Below, one piece after another: positions 45,298-53,657 of a DNA stretch of 64,000 bases. The notes under the pieces are model-generated. The model was not told the DNA's origin, made no database searches, and saw nothing but the letters and a program-made list of their open reading frames with translations. The position numbers and the translations under genes are program-made. This DNA comes from Candidatus Rhodoferax bjergmarkensis (lineage in GTDB: Bacteria; Pseudomonadota; Gammaproteobacteria; Burkholderiales; Burkholderiaceae_C): positions 310,001 through 374,000 of the forward strand of contig JADJFX010000002.1 in NCBI GenBank assembly GCA_016708345.1. Reading direction: 5' to 3'. Position 1 is the stretch's first letter, and each line of letters opens with the position of its first letter.

Positions 45298-45328
45298 AAC
45301 AAGATAAATTTTTAAAGTTTATCTTGTT
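45298..45328 (+). repeat. 11-bp inverted repeat in the tRNA-Lys leader
   Basis: AACAAGATAAA (45298-45308) and TTTATCTTGTT (45318-45328) are exact inverse copies around a 9-base loop. The right arm ends directly at the first base of the tRNA, so the precursor would have a hairpin abutting the RNase P cleavage site. Confidence 0.85.
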
Positions 45329-45404
45329 GGGATGTTAGCTCAGTTGGTAGAGCAGCGGACTTTTAATCCGTTTGTCGTGGGTTCGACCCCCGCACATCCC
45401 ACCA
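45329..45404 (+). tRNA. tRNA-Lys (UUU)
   Basis: A full cloverleaf: acceptor GGGATGT...ACATCCC, D arm GCTCAGTTGGTAGAGC, anticodon loop CTTTTAA with anticodon TTT, T arm GTGGGTTCGACCCCCGC, and a genome-encoded CCA end. Confidence 0.97.
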
Positions 45405-45506
45405 ATACCATTAAGGGTTTGCCGCTATGAAAGTAGTTGCAAACCCTTTCTTTTTTGTGCTCTCACAATACGCCAGCCGACGAGTTGCCTACTAATTTTC
45501 AACTCT

Positions 45507-46502
45507 ATGACCATTCTTCTTGCACCCATGGAGGGCTTGCTGGATTTTGTATTGCGCGACATTTTGACCCGGGTCGGTGGGGTGGACCGATGCGTCTCGG
45601 AGTTCATTCGCATTAACGACACATTGCTGCCCGATCGGGTCTTTATCCGGGTGGTTCCTGAGTTGCTCAACGGTGGCCGCACCTATGCCGGTGTCCCCGT
45701 GCGTGCCCAGTTGCTTGGTTCTGACCCGGTGTGTCTGGCAGAAAATGCCGCTTGCCTGGCCGCCTTGGGGCCGGATGGCATCGACCTCAATTTTGGTTGC
45801 CCAGCCAAAGTGGTCAATCGCCACGGCGGCGGTGCCAAATTGTTGGATGATCCTGAACTTCTCATGACCATTGTGTCGGCGGTGCGCCGTGCTGTGCCGC
45901 CACATATGCCGGTTTCCGCCAAGATGCGCTTGGGTTTTGATGATGATTCTCGGGCGGTAGAGTGCGCCTTAGCGATTGAAGAGGGAGGTGCGGGCGAGTT
46001 GGTTGTCCACGCCCGCACCAAGGCCCACGCCTACCGACCACCGGCTTACTGGGAGCGCGTGGCAGACATACGCGAGGCAGTGCGAATCCCCGTGGTGGCC
46101 AATGGCGAAATATGGACAGTGCAGGACGCCTTGCGCTGTCGCGAAATATCCGGCTGCGACAGTCTGATGTTGGGTCGCGGGATGGTTTGTGACCCCGGCT
46201 TGGCATTAGCCATTCGCGCTGCCACCCCCGATAACATGACGCCAAGCACCGCCCTGCAGGTCACTTGGCAAACCCTGCTCCCGCTGATTGATGATTTTTG
46301 GCATCTGGTGCGCACCCGGCTGGAGCGCCGCCAGCAGGCAGGGCGACTCAAGCAGTGGCTCAACTTTTTGCGCCGTCGCTACCCCCAAGCCGAAGTTGCC
46401 TACCTGGCCTTGCGCACCCTTGACGACCCCGCCGCCATTGAGCACTGGTTGGCGCTGCAGCGAAACGGTGACACGGATTCAACAAACACTCTGGTGGCCT
46501 AA
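45507..46502 (+). CDS. dusC: tRNA-dihydrouridine synthase C-like (DusC)
   Basis: 331 residues from the ATG at 45507 (MTILLAPMEGLLDFVLRD). FMN-dependent reduction of uridine in tRNA. Motifs: LLAPMEGLLD, QLLGSDPVCLAENA, DLNFGCPAKVVNRHGGGA with the catalytic cysteine in FGCPAK, AKMRLGFDDD, VVHARTKAHAY and LMLGRGMVCDPGLA. The CPAK variant and length suit DusC, which modifies U16. A longer open frame running back into the tRNA gene is not used. Confidence 0.9.
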   Translation: MTILLAPMEGLLDFVLRDILTRVGGVDRCVSEFIRINDTLLPDRVFIRVVPELLNGGRTYAGVPVRAQLLGSDPVCLAENAACLAALGPDGIDLNFGCPAKVVNRHGGGAKLLDDPELLMTIVSAVRRAVPPHMPVSAKMRLGFDDDSRAVECALAIEEGGAGELVVHARTKAHAYRPPAYWERVADIREAVRIPVVANGEIWTVQDALRCREISGCDSLMLGRGMVCDPGLALAIRAATPDNMTPSTALQVTWQTLLPLIDDFWHLVRTRLERRQQAGRLKQWLNFLRRRYPQAEVAYLALRTLDDPAAIEHWLALQRNGDTDSTNTLVA

Positions 46503-46564
46503 TCAATTTCACGGTAACAAAGGCACAATGCTCGTCACCCGTGTTGAAACTCAAGGAGAAGCCC

Positions 46565-47785
46565 ATGGCATCCGGAAAAATACTAGTCGCCCAAGGCGGT
46601 GGCCCCACCGCCGTGATCAATCAGTCTCTGGTAGGCGTGGCGCTTGAGGCACGCAGATTTGGCACGATCGAGCGCATTTACGGTGCCTGTCATGGCGTGC
46701 GCGGCATTGTGGATGAAGATTTTGTCGATCTGACCCAAGAGACCCGTCACAACTTGGAGCTGGTGGCCAACACACCATCGTCGGCCTTGGGCTCCACCCG
46801 CGACAAGCCTGACTTGGCTTATTGCCAGGAAATTTTCAAGGTCTTGCAGGCGCACCAGATTGAGCATTTTTTTTATATTGGCGGCAACGACTCCAGTGAC
46901 ACCGTACTCATTGTCAGCCAAGAAGCGCAAAAAGCTGGCTACCCGCTGCGCTGTATGCACATCCCCAAAACAATTGACAACGACTTGGTGGGCAATGACC
47001 ATACGCCGGGCTTTCCGTCAGCAGCTCGCTTTGTGGCGCAGGCCTTTGCCGGAGCCAATCTGGACAACGCTGCGCTACCCGGTGTTTACGTGGGTGTGGT
47101 CATGGGGCGCCACGCCGGATTCTTGACCGCGGCATCCGCGCTGGGCAAAAAATTCCACGACGATGGTCCGCACCTCATTTACCTGCCTGAACGCACCTTT
47201 GTGCTGGAACGATTTCTGCAGGACGTGAAGGACACGTATGAACGTTATGGACGCTGCGTGATTGCCGTTTCTGAGGGCATTCACGATGCCTCTGGCGCAC
47301 CGATTGCCACTTTACTGGCCAAGGATCTGGAGCATGACGCCCACGGCAACGTGCAGCTATCAGGCAATGGAGCGCTGGCTGATTTATTGTGCGAAGAAAT
47401 CAAAACCAAGCTCAAGATCAAGCGCGTGCGGGGGGACACCTTTGGCTATTTGCAGCGCTCATTCATCGGCTGTGTGTCGGATGTTGACCAGCGCGAGGCG
47501 CGCGAAGTGGGCGAGAAAGCCGTGCAGTACGCCATGTGGGGCGACCGTGACGGATCGGTGGCCATCAAACGCACAGGGTTTTACTCGGCTGACTATGAAC
47601 TGTTGCCGCTCCAGGCCGTGGCTGGCAAGACAAGGGTCATGGAAGATGAATTTATTGCCGCCAGTGGCACCGATGTCACCGACGCCTTCCGGATGTACCT
47701 GCGCCCGCTGCTGGGCTCCGGCATGCCTGACGCCTTTCGCCTGCGCCACAACCCGGTCGCCAAGGTATTGCGCCCTGAGCGCTGA
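46565..47785 (+). CDS. 6-phosphofructokinase, probably pyrophosphate-dependent
   Basis: 406 residues from the ATG at 46565, with AGGAG 8 bp upstream. Motifs: VAQGGGPTAVINQSLVG, YIGGNDSSDTVLIV, HIPKTIDNDLVGNDHTPGFP, VMGRHAGFLTAASAL and FIGCVSDVDQREAREVGEKA. The GGND-type loop, with Asp where ATP-dependent enzymes have Gly, and the PKTIDND motif indicate PPi rather than ATP as phosphoryl donor. This allows reversible fructose-6-phosphate/fructose-1,6-bisphosphate interconversion. A stand-alone gene downstream of dusC. Confidence 0.9.
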   Translation: MASGKILVAQGGGPTAVINQSLVGVALEARRFGTIERIYGACHGVRGIVDEDFVDLTQETRHNLELVANTPSSALGSTRDKPDLAYCQEIFKVLQAHQIEHFFYIGGNDSSDTVLIVSQEAQKAGYPLRCMHIPKTIDNDLVGNDHTPGFPSAARFVAQAFAGANLDNAALPGVYVGVVMGRHAGFLTAASALGKKFHDDGPHLIYLPERTFVLERFLQDVKDTYERYGRCVIAVSEGIHDASGAPIATLLAKDLEHDAHGNVQLSGNGALADLLCEEIKTKLKIKRVRGDTFGYLQRSFIGCVSDVDQREAREVGEKAVQYAMWGDRDGSVAIKRTGFYSADYELLPLQAVAGKTRVMEDEFIAASGTDVTDAFRMYLRPLLGSGMPDAFRLRHNPVAKVLRPER

Positions 47786-48126
47786 GCTGGTCAAGACGTT
47801 TTTGAGGAAAAATTCCAAAAAAAGTGATCAGGAAAAACAAAGTCTGTCGGAACAAGTTCAGCTAACTTGTTGATTTCGCATAATGTGGCAACATGAAGAA
47901 GTCTGCCGGGGTCTGTGTTCGGCGGCCTGAAAACGCGCGGAAATGGCAGATGAACGAGGTTTTTAGGTGAGGCAGCGGCAAAATGGAAAGTCAGCAATAG
48001 AGATAAACGTAGCCCCGCATCGCAGCGTCAGGAGTTATTCGGTTTTTGGCCGTGAATGACTCCAGCAGGCCAGCAGCCGCCGTTCTAACAGCAGGACACT
48101 GAGGCCGACGTGGCATTGAGCTCCGT

Positions 48127-48333
48127 TCGTGTCCCCCGACCGCTTTGCGGTCTCCTCCTTGACCTCACTACACTGAACGCCACGCCAGCCTGAGTCTTCA
48201 ACCGTTGTTGGTCATTCGCCGATTGTTATAGAGAGTTTGCGCATACGCATTGTCGGCTGACGGTGACGGCGGGGTGGATGGTGTAGCGAAGTAAAGGAGG
48301 AGGATCGGGTGCAGTCCGGTCCGGGGGACATGA
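48127..48333. repeat. Repeat family C, copy 2
   Basis: The left arm GTGTCCCCCGACCG, then CGGTCTCCTCCTTGACCTCA, faces the right arm GAAGTAAAGGAGGAGGATCG, then CCGGTCCGGGGGACA. The arms are imperfect inverse copies over about 45 bp. They match copy 1 at 5640-5925, with a different middle. Confidence 0.75.
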
Positions 48334-48656
48334 GCGGAGCCATCTGCCCCGGTGTCATCGGCCACTACAAACCTGTGCGAGCATGGTCCGCAAACGCTGC
48401 GGACTTGACTTACAGCTGTACCACGTGACCGGCAGCAATTAGTCTTTTCCGAACGCCATGAACGTCCGCTGACTAACCTTCAGAGTTGTGAAACTGCCTT
48501 GCACGTAACTGCGAGTTCGCCACAGCCGTTGCCCGCGCTTGCTTCGAAGCCGGCTGCGGGGAGTTAAATTTGCCGACGGACTTTTTTCTCTTTAATCAAG
48601 AGTCCAGTTGGCAGCCTCTACAGCCACCGCTACGCACCCAGAATCGAGAAATTGGC

Positions 48657-48725
48657 TGTGAATGCTATAAAAAGTATAGCTATATCCGCTTATTCTGAAT
48701 GCGCAATTGGCCAATTTCATATATG
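48657..48725 (+). repeat. Repeat family A, copy 7
   Basis: Plus strand: ATGCTATAAAAAGTATAGCT, ATATCCGCTTATTCTGAATGCG, and AATTGGCCAATTTCAT. Intergenic, directly before the inverted-repeat element. Confidence 0.8.
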
Positions 48726-48726
48726 A

Positions 48727-48887
48727 GGGATGCAGAAATTACCAATATACCGTTTTAGACAGTACTGACGGGCTCCTTGCTTCGTTCCCCTTCGCTTATG
48801 TGGCATGGCCACATGGCACTCAGGACGCCTCGCACTGCATCCCGCCAGCACCGCCCAATAGCGGTACATTGGCAACTTCCGCATCCC
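48727..48887. repeat. Inverted-repeat element (26-bp ends), about 160 bp
   Basis: GGGATGCAGAAATTACCAAT...ATACCG at the left and CGGTACATTGGCAACTTCCG...CATCCC at the right are inverse copies with about 22 of 26 matches. Weaker pairing continues inward (GACGGG / GGCGGT). The element could be a MITE or a degenerate hairpin repeat. No target duplication is obvious. Confidence 0.65.
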
Positions 48888-48971
48888 TAAATTGAAAACT
48901 ACGCGGGTCAAACCGCGTGTCGGCACCAGCCAAGCTGATTCAGGACCCTCAAAACTGCGATACTGATTTGC

Positions 48972-50552
48972 ATGCTTGCATTCAACCTTTTCAAACGGGT
49001 GTCCCAGGCGCCCACCAATCCCCGCTCTGCGGTCAAGTCAAAGCAGTTTGATGTTGCCGATCTGTACCGGGGGCCGATTCAGAACGAGCCTGACCAGGCG
49101 GCAGGCGAGCAGCCGCTTGATGAAAAGCTCAGGCAGGCCTATTTCTGGATCGTCAACAACGCCATCATCAGCCCCCACTACGACATCGAATACAACGATG
49201 GCCCGGCGCAGACCTACTTGGTGGGGGACAGCAAGCGCCCCTTGACGCTGCCCTCGGCCCAAAGCTATTCGAGCTTTGTCCTGCTGCCGCTGTTGACGTT
49301 TGCCACGCGGCGCAAGTGCCTGTTTGTGGGCGGGCCGGGCCGGGGTAAAACTGCAAGCGCTATTTTGATGTCGGTGCTGGCGGGTTACCCGGTGCGCGAG
49401 GTGCGCCGGGCGATGCAGCATGGCCACCCTCAGATGACGGTGGCCGACCTGCTGGGCAACCCCTTGCCAGCGGATCTGGTCAGTGCACAAAGCATGGATG
49501 ACATTCGCATTGCCTGGCGCAGCTGGTTGTCCATGCGGGTCAAGATCATTGACGAATACAACCGCATTCCCACCCGCACCCAAAGCGCCTTGCTGACGGT
49601 GATGGGGGACAACTACGCCGAAATCCTAAACCATGTGTTTGAGTGCCCCGATTCGGCCTGGTTTCTCACGGCCAACGACGACCAGGGCGGCGGCACTTAC
49701 CAGGTGATCGAAGCGCTGCGCGACCGCATTGATGTGATCGTGCAGGCGCTGGCCTTTAACCCCAGCTTTCTGGGTGAACTGCTGATTCGCATTGAAGAAA
49801 ATGTGCGCCCTGAAGAAATGGTGCCGCGTGAAATCATCTTTACCGAAGCAGAGATTGATCGCATGGGCAAGGAAATTCGCCAGGTGGAGGTGCCCGAGGC
49901 GGTGCGCCACCGGCTGGAGTTTTTTACCAGCCAGTTCGAGCTGATGGAAACCGCCGGTGGCCAGTTTGAGTACATGACCAAGGACACGGCGCGCTTGTCT
50001 GGCACCGATTGGGCGCAGGCGGTGGCGGCTGATGAAGGGCGTGACCGCCTGAAGGATTTGGGCTGCCAAACGCGCAACGGCCTGTCCGTGCGAAATCTGA
50101 TGACGCTGCTGGTGTTTGCCAAGGCACTGGCCTTTTTTCGGGGCAACACCCAGGTTGATCTGGACGATGTGCGCCAGGTACTGCCGTTTGTGCTGCACGA
50201 CAAACTGCAGCCCGATCTGGACGCGCCCTTTTTTGCCTTGCCCGAGCACCGCGCCTACCGCACCGACCGTTTGAGTTGGCTGCGCCGTTTGTTCGATCTG
50301 TCCAATGAGGAGTTCAACCGCCTCAATCTGGATCGTGAAGACCCGGTTGGGGAACTCTCCAAGCAGTTCAGCCAGGGGCTGGACGGGGTGAGTGAGCGTG
50401 AGACGCGCGCCCGTCTGGCCACCATCGAACGGCTGGTGGATCAGCGCGTCAAGGGGCGCAAGCTCTACGGCCCTTTGTACGACGACCTTTTGAAGCTCAA
50501 GTACCTGCACCAGCGCTATACAAACTACCTGCACTGGGTGAGGTCGCAATAA
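48972..50552 (+). CDS. MoxR-like AAA+ ATPase, first gene of the maturation-type operon
   Basis: 526 residues. AAA+ motifs: Walker A GGPGRGKTASA, Walker B VKIIDEYNRIPT, sensor 1 WFLTANDDQGG and the arginine-finger-like ALRDRIDVIVQ. A long C-terminal helical region follows, including QVLPFVLHDKLQPDLD. MoxR ATPases act with VWA proteins to insert metals or assemble complexes. No clear Shine-Dalgarno precedes the ATG. The next gene begins 14 bp after the stop, and the VWA partner is two genes downstream. Confidence 0.88.
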   Translation: MLAFNLFKRVSQAPTNPRSAVKSKQFDVADLYRGPIQNEPDQAAGEQPLDEKLRQAYFWIVNNAIISPHYDIEYNDGPAQTYLVGDSKRPLTLPSAQSYSSFVLLPLLTFATRRKCLFVGGPGRGKTASAILMSVLAGYPVREVRRAMQHGHPQMTVADLLGNPLPADLVSAQSMDDIRIAWRSWLSMRVKIIDEYNRIPTRTQSALLTVMGDNYAEILNHVFECPDSAWFLTANDDQGGGTYQVIEALRDRIDVIVQALAFNPSFLGELLIRIEENVRPEEMVPREIIFTEAEIDRMGKEIRQVEVPEAVRHRLEFFTSQFELMETAGGQFEYMTKDTARLSGTDWAQAVAADEGRDRLKDLGCQTRNGLSVRNLMTLLVFAKALAFFRGNTQVDLDDVRQVLPFVLHDKLQPDLDAPFFALPEHRAYRTDRLSWLRRLFDLSNEEFNRLNLDREDPVGELSKQFSQGLDGVSERETRARLATIERLVDQRVKGRKLYGPLYDDLLKLKYLHQRYTNYLHWVRSQ

Positions 50553-50566
50553 ATGAGTCACCACAA

Positions 50567-51586
50567 ATGAGCATTTCCGAGCCCTTTGCTCGGGTGCTGG
50601 CTGCCGGTCGCACCCAGTTCAATGCCCGCGTGGCCGAGGCTAGGCACCGCTATCCGACGTTCGATGCCGCCGCCTTTGCGGCGTTTTTGGCCACCCGCGT
50701 TGACCCGGTGGTGTGTTCGGTGGCTCAGGTGTTGCCCGAGCACGTTTTTTCAGTTGCACTGGTGGCCTACGACATGGCCTTGGAGCTGGTGGCGCAGGGC
50801 TTGGCAGGCCCGGGTGCCCGCAGCGATTTGATGGACCGGGTGTGGTCGGAACTGGCACCCAAATACCCGCAGCTGTTGGCCGCGCAGCCGCTTGAACTGC
50901 TGGGGGCGCTGAGCAATGCCGCCGTGTCTTTGGGCAAAGTGCCTGGCGTTCGCACCACGCAGTGGCTTGCGGACATGGTGGCCTTGTCACACCATGTGGA
51001 CTCAATGGCCTGCCTGCGGTCGCTCGGTCAAATCACCGCTTGGCGTTGCGGCTTTGCCCACTACCGTCGCGGTGCCCTGGAGGCGGCCGATCTGCTGCCA
51101 GAGTCCACAGCCTTGGCAGCCGTCGGGGCCGGCCCCGACGCGCGCTGGGAGGATGTTCGGGCGAGATTTGCTGCCGATCCCTGGTGGTTGCCGCAAAGTG
51201 ACGTTCAGCCGCAGTTGCGGCCCACCGAACGCTGCGTACAGGTGGGCCAGTTCACCGGTTTGGGCGGCACCTTTAGCCAGCCACCCAGGGTGTGGGCCAG
51301 TGGCGAAGGCTTCGGCGTCCAAAGTGCTGACCGTTGCCTGTTGCTGATGGCCGATGCTTTCGGTGCTGTGTTGTTGCCGTCGGAGCCGGATGAGTCTGCG
51401 CGGCCCAGATTGAAGGATGCGGCCCACGCGCCACAACTGCGCGGTGCAACCTTGTTACTGGGTGACGATTCGATTGCACTGGACCTGCCACCGGACGGCC
51501 TTGCCCTGGCCTGGAACGCCCATACCGTGGCCGTGACCTCGCCCTACACCTTTGCCATTCGTCTGTTTGCGCGCCCATGTCCGTGA
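50567..51586 (+). CDS. Unrecognised protein between the MoxR ATPase and the VWA protein
   Basis: 339 residues; family not recognised. The N-terminal half is Ala/Leu-rich and helical (AAAFAAFLATRVDPVVCSVA). The C-terminal half is beta-like (LLMADAFGAVLLPSEPDESA, ATLLLGDDSIALDL). No signal peptide is visible. It overlaps the start of the VWA gene by 10 bp. The order ATPase-unknown-VWA recalls other MoxR systems with an adaptor between ATPase and VWA protein, so an adaptor or substrate role is plausible but unproven. Confidence 0.75.
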   Translation: MSISEPFARVLAAGRTQFNARVAEARHRYPTFDAAAFAAFLATRVDPVVCSVAQVLPEHVFSVALVAYDMALELVAQGLAGPGARSDLMDRVWSELAPKYPQLLAAQPLELLGALSNAAVSLGKVPGVRTTQWLADMVALSHHVDSMACLRSLGQITAWRCGFAHYRRGALEAADLLPESTALAAVGAGPDARWEDVRARFAADPWWLPQSDVQPQLRPTERCVQVGQFTGLGGTFSQPPRVWASGEGFGVQSADRCLLLMADAFGAVLLPSEPDESARPRLKDAAHAPQLRGATLLLGDDSIALDLPPDGLALAWNAHTVAVTSPYTFAIRLFARPCP

Positions 51587-53421
51587 GTGCCGCCCCTGTG
51601 CAGACCGAAAAGCCGGTCTTGATCGAACGCTGGCGTGCGGCCTGGCCTGCGGCGCTGGCTGTGTGGAGCAAGTACACCCGCTTGCATGATGCCCGCTTGT
51701 GTACCTCACGCCTGCAGGCCAGTCAAGAAGGGTTGAGCGGCAGCTTTGCCATGATCCGTCTGGTGGATCAGAGCGTGGTGATTGACCTTGAAACCGTGCG
51801 CGACCTGCACCTGGAAGACTATGGTGTCGAGGTACTGGCGCATGAAATTGGCCACCATGTTTTGGCACCCGGCAACGTCACCGACCAGTTTCGTTTGCTG
51901 GCGCGCATTCGTCGGGCCTTGCCCACGCTGGAGCGCCACGCGCCCATGGTGGCCAATTTGTACACCGACCTGTTCATCAACGACCGGCTGCAGCGCCAAG
52001 CGGGCTTGCGCATGGCCGATATTTACCGCCAGCTGGCCAAGGCGGCAGGCCAACCCAATGCGGCAGATGCAGCACACACCAGTGGTGTTTGGGCGCTGTA
52101 CCTTCGCATCTACGAAAACCTGTGGCGGCTGGACGCGGGTAGCCTGGGCAGTGGCGATGCAAAAAGCCTGGCCAAGCGGTTTGAGCGGCTGGAGACGGAC
52201 GCATGGCTGGGTGCCCGGCTGATCCGTGTTTATGCCAAGGACTGGATGCGCGGCGCAGGCAGCTTTGCCACCTTGTTGCTGGCCTACTTGGTGGAAGATC
52301 AGGATGCGCTGGGGCCGCTGCGCTACCTGCAGGACACACGCCACGCGGCCCAGGGTAGTGCGCCGTCAGGCGGCGTAGGGATCGAACCCGATGAACTCGG
52401 CGACGCCGTGCATCCCTGCGAAGACCCTTTGGTGACCGGGGAGGGTGAAACTGCCCAAGCCAGCCCAGCGCAGAATGCAAAAACAGGGCCAGGGCAGGGC
52501 CAGGCCCGCGATCCTTTTGAATACGGTGAAATCCTCAAGGCGGCCGGTGTGGCCTTGTCCGACCACGACATGGCGGTGCGCTATTACCGCGAGCGCGCGC
52601 TTCCCTATTTGGTGCCGTTTCCCACTCGGGTCAACCCCGAGTCACCCGAGCCGCAAATGGAAGGCCTGGAGCCTTGGGACATTGGTGACGCGCTGGACGA
52701 TCTCGATTGGCTGCAGTCCAGCATGGTGTCGCCCCGGCCGATTCCTGGCCTGACCACCGTGCGCCGCGTGTATGGCTTTGAGCCTGCGCGCGAACAAGAC
52801 CGGATTCCAGTTGACCTGGATATGTACGTGGACAGTTCAGGCTCCATGCCCAACCCGCAGGTGAATATTTCCTATATGGCGCTGGCCGGTGCGGTGATCG
52901 CGCTGTCGGCGCTGCGTGCGGGCTCTCGCGTGCAAGTGACGCTGTGGAGTGGCAAAAACCAGTTCATGCACACCAAGGGTTTTGTGCGCGATGAAAACGA
53001 TATTTTGCGTGTGCTCACCGGTTTTTATGGTGGTGCCACTTGTTTCCCGGTGCACCGCCTGCGTGACACCTTTGCAGCGCGCACCTCGCAGGATCGGCCT
53101 GTTCATATATTGCAAATTTCCGACGATGGCATCAGCACCCTGTTTGACAACGACGAGCGCGGGCAAAGTGGCTGGGATATTACCGCCCATGCGCTGGCGG
53201 TGGGGCGTGCGGGCGGCACCATGGCCCTGAACTTGCCAGCCAACTGGGCCAGTGCCAATAACCGCTGGCAAAGCTTCGACGCCATCAAACGCGCCCAGAC
53301 CGAGCAGGGCTGGGACATTCATGCCGTGGTGCAGCTCGAAGACCTGATGGCCTTTGCCCGCGCCTTTAGCCAGCGGCATTACCAGCAGGGTGCAGCCCCG
53401 GTTGCGGGGGCGCACCCATGA
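51577..53421 (+). CDS. HExxH metallopeptidase-like protein with C-terminal VWA domain
   Basis: 614 residues. Residues 89-94 are HEIGHH, followed by NLYTDLFINDRL (about 128-139), a layout like the DUF2201-type putative metallopeptidases that pair with MoxR ATPases. A middle region rich in Gly/Gln/Ala (KTGPGQGQARDPFEYGE) links to a VWA-like domain starting at DLDMYVDSSGSMP, a MIDAS-type DxSGS motif, with ITAHALAVGRAGGTM near the end. Metal-dependent binding is likely; proteolysis is only suggested. Its stop is followed immediately by the MITE-like element. It overlaps the upstream gene. Confidence 0.85.
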   Translation: MSVSAAPVQTEKPVLIERWRAAWPAALAVWSKYTRLHDARLCTSRLQASQEGLSGSFAMIRLVDQSVVIDLETVRDLHLEDYGVEVLAHEIGHHVLAPGNVTDQFRLLARIRRALPTLERHAPMVANLYTDLFINDRLQRQAGLRMADIYRQLAKAAGQPNAADAAHTSGVWALYLRIYENLWRLDAGSLGSGDAKSLAKRFERLETDAWLGARLIRVYAKDWMRGAGSFATLLLAYLVEDQDALGPLRYLQDTRHAAQGSAPSGGVGIEPDELGDAVHPCEDPLVTGEGETAQASPAQNAKTGPGQGQARDPFEYGEILKAAGVALSDHDMAVRYYRERALPYLVPFPTRVNPESPEPQMEGLEPWDIGDALDDLDWLQSSMVSPRPIPGLTTVRRVYGFEPAREQDRIPVDLDMYVDSSGSMPNPQVNISYMALAGAVIALSALRAGSRVQVTLWSGKNQFMHTKGFVRDENDILRVLTGFYGGATCFPVHRLRDTFAARTSQDRPVHILQISDDGISTLFDNDERGQSGWDITAHALAVGRAGGTMALNLPANWASANNRWQSFDAIKRAQTEQGWDIHAVVQLEDLMAFARAFSQRHYQQGAAPVAGAHP

Positions 53422-53657
53422 TCCTAGATTCCTCAGTTGACCGCTTGATTTCATCAATAAGTCCGCATGAACATTGAATATTTTGACTTCGACAAGGTTC
53501 ACCATTTGGGTGAGAGCGCTACACGCCCGATTGAGCCGCTGGCGACGCGCCCGGGGGTGTTGCTCCGCCTTGCAGGCAGTAGCCTGCTGCGTTGTCGCGC
53601 CTACCCGGACTCGCCGCCAACGGCTCACTCCGGCGTGTCCAACTGAGGAATCTAGGA
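53422..53657. mobile_element. 236-bp MITE-like element with 18-bp inverted repeats
   Basis: TCCTAGATTCCTCAGTTG (53422-53439) and CAACTGAGGAATCTAGGA (53640-53657) are exact inverse copies. The 3-bp TGA is found on both sides (53419-53421 and 53658-53660), as expected for a target duplication. Inside is a 59-codon frame starting MNIEYFDFDKVHHLGES, perhaps the start of a lost transposase; the rest is GC-rich with an internal GCAGGCAGTAGCCTGC hairpin. Removing element and one TGA restores an ATGA stop/start overlap. The right end supplies GAGGA and the A of the downstream ATG. Confidence 0.88.

Larger units (their letters stand above)
47786..48971. other. Repeat-rich gene-free region of 1.19 kb
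   Basis: No gene is supported between PPi-PFK and the MoxR operon. The space holds repeat family C copy 2 (48127-48333), repeat family A copy 7 (48657-48725) and an inverted-repeat element (48727-48887). Between them lie unmatched stretches such as 48340-48560. Short open frames (for example 48707-48895 plus and 48717-48926 minus) lie within the inverted repeat and look spurious. The promoter of the downstream operon should lie in the last 80 bp, but I see no clear boxes. Confidence 0.6.

Noticed and set aside
45372..45506. Extended start for dusC overlapping tRNA-Lys
   Set aside because: The extension is not conserved-looking and runs through the tRNA; the ATG at 45507 gives the normal family N-terminus.
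48707..48895. Small open frame of 62 codons on the plus strand, with a minus-strand counterpart
   Set aside because: Both lie inside the 48727-48887 inverted repeat and have no ribosome-binding site or motif.
53474..53656. Longer N-terminus for the radical SAM protein
   Set aside because: The added residues are encoded by the MITE-like element and are Arg/Cys-rich with no family match. A good Shine-Dalgarno precedes the ATG at 53657.
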